Program-made: the position numbers and the translations under genes
NCBI GenBank assembly: GCA_033558025.1
Contig: JAUCEF010000011.1
Span: 3,658,001-3,722,000 of the forward strand
DNA: 64,000 bases
Direction of reading: 5' to 3'
DNA from: Phytophthora sp. 'mugwort'
Taxonomy: Eukaryota > Oomycota > Peronosporomycetes > Peronosporales > Peronosporaceae
The notes under the pieces: generated by a model
Seen by the model: the letters and a program-made list of their open reading frames with translations, nothing else
Databases searched by the model: none
What the model was told of the DNA's origin: nothing
Part shown: one piece after another, positions 11,215-20,200 of the stretch
Position numbering within the stretch: position 1 is the stretch's first letter
Layout: each line of letters opens with the position of its first letter

Positions 11215-12894
11215 ATGGCTTTGACCCGCGCCTCCGTCGCTGCCGGGCGCATGCAGGCCGCCTCGCGTTGCCCGTTCATGCACGCGCTACCCACGGCTCG
11301 CGCCGCACTACTGCCCAACATCTCGCAGCTGGCAAAGATGTGTCCGCACATGTCGTCGGTCATGGGCGCGGCCGCCGCTGGCGGCTCCACCAGCTCGCAG
11401 GCGCACTCGACCTCCACTACTTCGGACGCTACGCTCAAGCGGATCGCTGAGCTGAAGAAGAAGGCGCAGCAGCAGAAGTCCACGCAACTTGGCGGCCCCA
11501 AGCCCTACTCGTCCGCTGTCGCACGCTTCCCCACGGCCCCTACGCGTCAGACGCGCCTTGGTGGCCTCTCGTCCTCGCAGTACGAGAAGGGCTTCGCGCA
11601 GACTATCGAGACCATCAAGCGCGAAGGACGCTACCGCCTGTTCGCCGACCTGGAGCGCAAGCGCGGCAAGTTCCCGCGTGCCACGCATCACGAGGACTCG
11701 GGCAAGACAAAGGAGGTTGTCGCGTGGTGCTCGAACGACTACTTGAGCATGGGCCAGAACCCCAAGGTCATCGCGGCTATGGAGGAGTATCTTATGAAGT
11801 CCGGAGCTGGCTCGGGTGGCACCCGCAACATCTCTGGTACGAACCACAACCACGTGCTGCTGGAGCGCGACCTGGCGGACCTCCACCAACAGGAGGCCGC
11901 GCTGCTCTTCACGTCCTGCTACGTGGCCAACGACAGTGTGATCAGCACGCTTACCAAAATCTTCCCGGACCTCATTATGTTCTCAGACAGCCTCAACCAC
12001 GCCTCGATGATCCAGGGCATCCGACACAGCGGCGCCAAGAAGTTTATTTACAAGCACAACGACACAAAGGACCTCGAGGAGAAGTTAAAAATGGCCGATG
12101 CCAACGCCCCCAAGCTCATCCTATTTGAGAGCGTCAACTCAATGGAGGGTACGGTCGCCCCGCTCCACGAGATCTGCGACCTGGCCGACAAGTATGGGGC
12201 CATGACTTTCAATGATGAAGTTCACGCCGTGGGCCTGTACGGCAACCGCGGTGCCGGTGTCGCAGAGCGCGACCACTGCCTGGACCGTATCACGATGGTT
12301 ACCGGCACCTTGGCCAAGGGCTTCGGTATCATGGGCGGCTACGTTGCCGGCAATGCCGCGCTTGTGGACGCCATGCGTTCGTGCGCCTCGGGTTTCATCT
12401 TTAGCTCTTCAATGCCTCCCATGCTCGCCGCTGGCGCTCGTGCTTCGGTGAACCACCTGAAAGAGAGCCAGGTAGAGCGTGCTGCTATGCATGCCCGCTC
12501 GCAAGAGCTGAAGAACAAGCTTGTGGACGCGGGCTTCCCTCTGCTGCCGAGTGTCAGTCACATCATCCCGCTCATGGTGGGTGATGCTGTTAAAGTGAAG
12601 GAGGCCTCGCGTATCCTCATGGAGAAGCACCGAATCTACGTGCAGCCAATCAACTTCCCGACTGTGCCCCGTGGCGAGGAGCGTCTGCGTCTGACGCCCC
12701 TGCCGACCCACACCGACGCTATGGTTGAGGACCTGATGACTGCTCTGGAGGACGTTTGGACCACGCTCGACCTGCCGCGCCACTTCGTACCCAAGGGCGA
12801 GTATTTGCCCAAGGTGGAATGGGCCAACTCGCCTCTGGAGATCGCGGGTGAATTCGTTGTGGAGTCGACTGAGGAAGCTGCCTGCGCTGCCTAA
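11215..12894 (+). CDS. 5-aminolevulinate synthase, mitochondrial
   Basis: Pyridoxal-phosphate enzyme condensing glycine and succinyl-CoA to 5-aminolevulinate, the first step of haem synthesis by the Shemin route, expected in the mitochondrial matrix. The ORF is open further upstream, but the first ATG in frame is at 11215, giving 559 residues. The N-terminus is rich in Arg, Ala and Ser as in a matrix-targeting presequence and contains two Cys-Pro haem-regulatory-type motifs (Cys19-Pro20 and Cys43-Pro44). The class II aminotransferase fold follows: [47 protein letters not shown] and the lysine motif TGTLAKGFG with Lys368 as the likely PLP Schiff base. The family usually has TLGKAFG here. The gene has no intron and is G+C-rich at third positions. 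Haem-controlled import or stability is inferred from the Cys-Pro motifs. Confidence 0.96.
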   Translation: MALTRASVAAGRMQAASRCPFMHALPTARAALLPNISQLAKMCPHMSSVMGAAAAGGSTSSQAHSTSTTSDATLKRIAELKKKAQQQKSTQLGGPKPYSSAVARFPTAPTRQTRLGGLSSSQYEKGFAQTIETIKREGRYRLFADLERKRGKFPRATHHEDSGKTKEVVAWCSNDYLSMGQNPKVIAAMEEYLMKSGAGSGGTRNISGTNHNHVLLERDLADLHQQEAALLFTSCYVANDSVISTLTKIFPDLIMFSDSLNHASMIQGIRHSGAKKFIYKHNDTKDLEEKLKMADANAPKLILFESVNSMEGTVAPLHEICDLADKYGAMTFNDEVHAVGLYGNRGAGVAERDHCLDRITMVTGTLAKGFGIMGGYVAGNAALVDAMRSCASGFIFSSSMPPMLAAGARASVNHLKESQVERAAMHARSQELKNKLVDAGFPLLPSVSHIIPLMVGDAVKVKEASRILMEKHRIYVQPINFPTVPRGEERLRLTPLPTHTDAMVEDLMTALEDVWTTLDLPRHFVPKGEYLPKVEWANSPLEIAGEFVVESTEEAACAA

Positions 12895-13200
12895 GTGTAC
12901 CGTGCGGTATCGCTCGCACTCTACTGACAGTAGAGCCCGAGGCTATTGCCGCCTATTCAAAATCACCAACTGAATGCGTAAAAAGTAGGATGCGATGCAA
13001 GAACAAAAAGAAAGAGCTTAAGTCTCGATAAATGTATCCTCGTGCCTGTTTCTCCAAAGGTGAGAGCAAGAATGGGAAGTTCCATCCGACTTTGACTGTA
13101 CTGAAGTATCAACTTAAAACGTCTTCTTGCTCTCGCCACCATTTCTGGTTCATACGACCAAATTGTTTCCAAATTGTTTCCAAATTCTTTTAGAACGGTC

Positions 13201-13974
13201 ATGGCTGCCCGTCGCGCATGGCGATACATGACGCTGGACGCAACGGGCACGTTGCTGCGTCCAGCGGAGCCTCCAGGCGAGACGTACTTGCGCTTCTGGG
13301 AGACGGCGTCGGGTCAGTCCTTCTCATCGAGCCGCCGTGCCGTGCTGGCCGCCGCGCTCACGTCGCACTTCCCGGTCGAATTCAGCCAGTTGTCGCGCCG
13401 CCATCCGAACTTCGGATCGGATAATGAGGCGACCAGCGCGTTCCCGTGGTGGCGCGAGCTCGTGCTCAACGTGATGAAGCGCGCCGAAGTGGCCGACTGC
13501 CTCGCAGTCAACGCAGAGCAAGGCGAGCGCTTCACGCGAGAGTTGTACGCGCATTTTGCGCGTCCAGAGGCGTGGACGGTATTCGCCGACGTCCAACCGA
13601 CACTCGAGACGCTGTATGAGATGAACGTGCCCATGGGCATCATCTCCAACTTCGACGAGAGGCTTGAGACGCTCCTGGTTGGACTGGGACTGAGGGGCTA
13701 CTTTGACGTGGTCACGACGTCCTTCGGTCAGCCACAGATGAAGCCGCACGCGTCCATTTTCGAGTCCACGTTTAGACAGTTACAGCGAGAGGAAGGAGAC
13801 GTGGATACTAGCAGGTTCCTGCATGTCGGAGACCATCCGTACAGAGACTACAGGGCAGCCAAGGCAGTGGGAGCGCACGCCGTACTCGTGTGGAGGAACA
13901 CGCAGAGAGCGCCACCCACGGACGTGGAGGAGAAGGACGTGATTGAGACGTTGCATGAGGTTGTGCTTAAGTAA
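13201..13974 (+). CDS. HAD-superfamily hydrolase (HDHD3-like)
   Basis: A 257-residue single-exon protein starting at the first in-frame ATG. It has the haloacid dehalogenase motifs in order: motif I LDATGTLL (nucleophile Asp13), an alpha-helical cap, motif II ISNFDERLE, motif III Lys in QMKPHASIF, and motif IV HVGDHPYRDYRAA. The residue two after the nucleophile is Thr15, where classic HAD phosphatases have the general acid/base Asp, so catalysis may be altered or the protein may not be a standard phosphatase; some HDHD3-like relatives vary here too. No targeting signal is obvious and the substrate cannot be predicted. It lies 306 bp after ALAS on the same strand, and 245 bp before the ubiquitin protease. 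A short direct repeat (CCAAATTGTTT units, 13159-13190) lies just upstream of the start. Confidence 0.88.
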   Translation: MAARRAWRYMTLDATGTLLRPAEPPGETYLRFWETASGQSFSSSRRAVLAAALTSHFPVEFSQLSRRHPNFGSDNEATSAFPWWRELVLNVMKRAEVADCLAVNAEQGERFTRELYAHFARPEAWTVFADVQPTLETLYEMNVPMGIISNFDERLETLLVGLGLRGYFDVVTTSFGQPQMKPHASIFESTFRQLQREEGDVDTSRFLHVGDHPYRDYRAAKAVGAHAVLVWRNTQRAPPTDVEEKDVIETLHEVVLK

Positions 13975-14219
13975 GAACCAGGTTACGTTGGATCAACGGC
14001 CCGCTAACGTTGAAAATGAATACGTATAGCATTAGTACTGACGTGTTTCATGTTGAAGTTGACAATTTGAATTTGAATTTTGACTTGAGCCGCGAAAGAT
14101 CGCGAGACGGTTTTCCATTGTCGGACGGCCCTCGACTCCAGTCGAAACCACCGACGCTTGCAGTGGCGTCGAGTGGCATCTAGAAACTACATTGGAAGAA
14201 CAGAAAGGAGATTTGGACC

Positions 14220-17200
14220 ATGGCGTCGCCACTGGAGCTCCGAGTCGCGACGGAAGACCTCGTTCAGGTGGCGGAGGCGCTGCGACGGGACTTTGAAGGG
14301 ACCTGCGTGGCCATTGCAAGTGAAATCGCGGTCTGCGACGATCCGACTCATTGGCTCGACCTGCTCTCTGTGCTGGTGATTCGGGGACCCGACACTTGGG
14401 ACTGTAATGAGCGAAAGCTTTCGTCGGAACTGGTAGAACGACTGGAAATGGACTTGCTGCCTCAAGTTGTGCAAATTCTACTGGGCAAATCATTCGAGTT
14501 GGAGCCAGTCGAAGCGGTCAACAGGTTTCTACAGTGGACACTGGCGTCGGTCAAAAAGTGTCTGGAACGAGGCGACATTTCTCGGTTGTTGTGTCTTGCC
14601 AGGATCCTGGATGCCCACAGGAGGTTCTACCTTTATCACGGTGCTAGCAACGACGGTAGTGGCTTGAATCAAGACCAGGAAGTGAGCAATACAGAGAACC
14701 AAGAGACACTTGAGTTCACTGTACGGAAGAGCTCGGAGTACACGTCTCGGTATTTCATACGCAACCTCGAATACTGGGGACAAGTGGGAGGGTTCTCAGT
14801 CATTCTCGACGTCCTACAAGCCGGTACTTCGTTTGAGGCGTTGCAGTGTATTCTGCGCACTCTCTACGACGTCAAAGACCATTTGAGTCCGGATTTTCTG
14901 CTTAAATACTTGCCGGCGTTGACTGACGCAATGCGTACCGTCGTTCGAAGCCTCGAACCTGCCGAGTTCTACGCGGTATCTCGAGACTCGTTGCTGGAGG
15001 TTGTGCAGGTTATGGAACTGCTACTTCTCACGCTGTCGAAGGACGAAAAGGCTTCCAAGACGGACAAAAGGAGCATCGCAGACCGCGAGAGTTGTGAGCA
15101 ACGCGTGCAGCTTCTTCGCCTGGAAATTTCGCTTCGGTTCTTTCAGAGTAATTCACTGGAGAAGCGCATCTACGGCCTAACGGAGATCGTTGTGATCATT
15201 ACGCGACTATACAATGATCAGATTCAAGAACAGGTAGAACCCACCGCATTGTCACTCTACGCGACGCTGAATTATCTCGTCGATTGGATGCACGAGACGC
15301 GGCTGATAGAGGAGCTACTAGGCGAGAAAATGCACGTCGAGTTAATTAAACGTTCGACGTCGCTCTTCCAGTTTGTATCTGAGCTGGAAGTTCTGCCGAC
15401 CGAGTGGATTGATTTAGTCTGGAACTGTTATTGTGCAGACGCTGACTTAAGCAGTAGTGACGAGGAGCAATCTCGCCCAGTTCAGCGAAGACACGAAGCT
15501 TTTCGCTCAACAATCCACGACTTGTTACTGGAAATGGCGACGTTCATGGAACGTCCGTCACTTGTCCATCTCGTACGACGTATTGAAGCGGTTAAAGCGA
15601 GATTGGACTCGAACCAGCTTGGAATTGTTGCCGCAATCGCAGCTCGCCGACTTCCTCTCGATGTGTCTTTGGAACAACTTGAAGACAGTACCCCGTGTTC
15701 CTCTTTTAATGGTCCCCGCCCTCAACGCTCCTTACGACAAAGAATATTAATGCATTTATGGTCGACAGTGCTTCCAATTGTCAAGTCGGAAGACTTTCGG
15801 GATGAAATTTTGCTCCGTATGCACGAAATACTTCGGTTAGAGGCGACTAATGAGGACGGTCTGGGTGAAGAGAGTGGTGCCTCTCGCTGTGCTACGGTGG
15901 ACGAGCTCCTTCGCTTGTGTTTGGACAATATCTCTCGACGAGAAAATCTCGTGGTCTCCCTCAAACTTTTCACTCAATTGTCGTCGTTAGTTGACGAGAT
16001 TGGCCTTGTCCTGTCGGATACAGCACAACGCAGTACGACGTACGTCCGCATCTTGCAGGACGAGGCTGCCGAGTATAAGCAAGGTGTTCGACAGTCACTA
16101 AACACTTCCGAGTGGCTCGAGATGGATGACGACCAACGAGCGAATCTGCCGATGCTAAAAGAATACGTGAGTGAGATTAAGAATCGTTTACTTGCTCTCC
16201 GAGCTGCGTGGATTTTAGATGAATGTGGTGGAGACGACACGGATTCCTCGTTCTCGGAGGAACAGCTTAATAATGTGTGGGAACTCCTAATTGCTAACGC
16301 TTTTTTACGAGATGAAGCTGCTCTTTGCTTTCAGTGGATCGAGTTATGTATGAACACGCTACTGCAACCGAGAGGTAGAGCTCTCAATAAGGAGAACGCC
16401 ACGTCGTCTCGGACTCTGATGCCTATCCAGATCGCGGAATATGTGCTCACCACCAAATTTTCCACTTTGCCTGGCGATCGCATCACACTTTCAACGTTGT
16501 GTTGCTTCCATAGCATCTTCCGCCGACTCAATCACTTGAAAGGTGGCTTAGAGATAGTCACAATTGTGACCGATCCGTCCCGAACTGCGTCGCCTACTGG
16601 AAACAGTTCGGATGACGATAAAAACGAGTCGGTGGAGCTCATGACGGGCCTACCACTCGTGGGACTGGATGAATTGTGGCAACTTGCGGTCAGAGCGACC
16701 GATTCCGCCGTCGCAGAGGAGCTCATAACGTTGCTAGCGAGTTTTCACTTGTCGTTTGCCCCCAGTATTCGACAGACGGAAGTTCCGTTCCAGTGGAAAC
16801 TCCGTTTTCTCGAAAAGTGTATGGAATTCATTGCCACAGCCAAGGCAGATGCGGAATTGCTTCGCACACAAAAGCTCTCGTCTGCTACGGACGAGAATTA
16901 CGCTAGCAAACTTACTGCCGACGTGGCAATTGTTACTCGTTGTGTCGATTTACTACGCTATTTTTTAGAGGCCTGCAAGCTCGGAGACGACTGTGCAGTA
17001 AAAGTAGAGGAAGAAAAAATGCTCCAGCAACTCGAACGTGACGGGATCTTGATTACAACTGAAGCGGGTGATAATTGTACAAATGCCCGGCACAAAACAT
17101 GGAGACTGGAGCATCTGGAAGAGCGTTTGCCGTATTTGGAGATCTACCCTTCGCCACTGAAGGATGCCCAGTCCGAGTCCTTCAACGGGGCGAAGGCCGG

Positions 17201-20200
17201 CTATCGTACAGGCCGTCGACCGAGTTGGACCTTCCGTCAGCAACATGCGCTCTTGGATGTGATTGTTGATACAAATGAAGACGTTGAAGTCGAAGATATT
17301 GGTTTAATAATTCACCCGTCCGATGCAGACAACTCGTCATCGTTGAAGGTCGATTTAAGAGAGAATCTGCTCAAAATTGGAAGCCCATCCAAGCCTAACA
17401 TGCGTTCTCCAGGTGTACGAGCGACTTTGCGCTGGCCTCAAGCTCCTTCTCCACGTCGTGGACCAGATTTACGACCGGAAGACATTGACCAAGCGCTAAC
17501 TGAGTTTACTTCAGGTGGTCGTGAGGAAGACAATCACCAGCCAACACACTCACGAGATGCATCCTCGAAATCCACGACGAGATATGGGATTATGAGTCAG
17601 ATTCTGGCAAACCAAGGCTCGCATTTCGATGAATTACTGGAACTTGTCGATTGGGATGAGACGACGTCACAGAGGACGTGGGATTTGCTGTGTCGACTCC
17701 CGACAAACAACGAATTACTTCGTAAAATGATTCGCTTGCGTCAGGATCGAGAAGCTGGAGAACAAGTTGATTGGCCGGACCTACTGAATGCCTCAAATGT
17801 TCATCGGTTATTGTATGCGCTCCGGTTAGTGGAAGCTTTGTTGATACCAGTCAATTCCACGGTTTATGGTGATAGCGAATTGAATTCAGGACGACGGCAA
17901 TGGAGAGAACGCTTTGTACGCTTGGGTGGTGCTCTTCATCTGTACGAAACCTTGTTAAAGTGGCCAGAAGAACAGATTATTGATGGAGCAGGTCAGTATC
18001 TACAGAATATCCGTGCGACGTGCCTTGCAGCCGTCATGCGCGTGTTGAACTACTTCTTCTGCTGGAAGCGACTGAGTGCTACAGAGAAGACCCCACCAAA
18101 CAACATGTCACTGTTCGATCTACGTCTGCAGAACTCGACGCTTCCTGCGTTTATCAACTCAATTGAGCTACCATCATTGTTAAAAGTTGCTGTGCGACTC
18201 ACAGCGAGGTTTCCGGGACTAAATTCCGACAAGAAAATGTCTTTTTCTGATGAAGCAGCTGAAGCTGTTTACTATGGAGTGCAAATGTTCTGTTCTCTCA
18301 TTCGCTTTGCGCCGTATTTAACGTTGATGGTGTTTGAAGCGGAGCCTGGTAGTGACATTTTGCCTAGGATCACAATGACTGGATGGCTGAAGACACTACT
18401 GGTGGACTGTCCATCTAAACCGACAAGAATCCAAGTGCTTGGTGCGTTATCCGACATGGCAACTGCCTTCAGTGTGTTGGATTCTTGCAGTTCTGCTCGA
18501 GATATTTTCGAGCCACTTGTGGTATCGGCGTATTATCTCGTGTCGGAGGATTATTTGTGTAAAGGTTTTAACTTTTCAGTCTTGGAGGAATTGTTTACGT
18601 TCTGCCAAGTGCTTCTCGGATGCCGTAAGCGGGTACGAGAATCTAAAGGGACAGAGGACAGTGACGATACTAACGACATTTTAGCAGTGGCGCTGATACG
18701 ACATGAAATCCCTGGTCGCCTCGTGAGAAATGTTTCCCGAATTGTCTCGCAACGACAAGCTGCTGTGACTTTGAAAACGATCCGAGCCCCTCGAAACCAA
18801 GACGAGGGGATTCTGGGTGGCTACTTGCAGCTCTTAGCATTGCTCGCGATCATTTCTGAGAAGACACGTACTGCCATTCTTGAACAGAACCCGACGAGTT
18901 CAAACGACCTTTGTGCGACAAAACTGGGTGGAAATGGTCACCAAATGATCCGTTTTATTCATACTGACCTTCTTTTTGGAGAAACATTTCGTGACCTTGA
19001 TAGACCTAGCACGCCAATTTGCACAAGCAGTTTAATACGCAATCTCGCTCAAAGACTATTACTGAATTTGGTATTCCCGGGAACCCCATTAGATGAACAA
19101 GACGCCGGTTGTGGGGTAAATGGCGATATTCTGGTCTTACTGGACCATCTTCGTGACTATCAAGCGCGTGTCCTAGAGGCAGTGAATCTTGGTGGTCGAC
19201 AATGGAATTATACTCCAGCCGACGCCTTCCTGGATGCCTCGAAAAGTACCTATCACGCTGGATTGGTTAATCCTGGCTGCATCTGTTACATGAATTCACT
19301 CGTTCAGCAGCTCTTTATGATACCAACTTTCTGTCGTGGTCTGCTCGCGTTGGAATGCTCTCAGATTGTACCTGATCGCTCGTCTTTGTCATTGAGAGAA
19401 GAGGTTGAACAACTTCAGAAATTATTTGTCTCTCTTGCATACACAAACTACCGCTCTTGTGACCCAATAGCATTTGCACATTCCCATAAAGATATGGAAG
19501 GGAACGCGACAAATGTGCACATTCAAATGGATGCTGACGAGTTTTTTAGTTTACTTTTGGATCGTCTCGAGATGTTTCTTCGTCCTAAAGCAATTACAGA
19601 TTTTACAGATGGTTCGAAATTGGACCAGAAAGATTTCATGGCTTCTTGTTTTGGAGGTGTGTTAGTAAACCAGATTCTAACGCAACAAGGAAATTTATCG
19701 GAACGGGAAGAAAAATTCTTCGCTTTGAGTCTCGAGGTCTCGAAAAAGCGACACTTAACCGAGTCACTGGAACTTTACGTCGAGGGAGAGACGCTGGAGG
19801 GAGAAAACGCCTACTTTTGTGAACGGGAGCAGCGTAAAGTATCCGCTACGAAGCGGGTGTGCATCAAGAAGCTCCCGCAGACTTTGGTTTGTCACCTTAA
19901 ACGGTTTGAATTTGACTATGATTTAATGGAGAAAGTAAAGATTAATGATTATCTCGAGTTCCCAATGGAGATCGACATGTTCCCGTACACAAGTGAAGCT
20001 CTAGCAGCTACAGTAAGTGGCAAGGCCAACGACAGGACCAGACGAACTATATTGTATGATCTGGTAGGCGTCGTGGTGCACTCTGGAACATCTGATACCG
20101 GCCATTATTACTCTTTTATTAAAGATAGACAAGAGACGGAAAGACAGCGATGGATGGAGTTTAATGACGAGGTTGTACGCGAGTTTGATGAAGAGACAAT

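Noticed and set aside
11308..11889. 193-codon antisense frame inside ALAS
   Set aside because: Shadow of a G+C-rich coding sequence; composition is typical of antisense frames and it has no motif.
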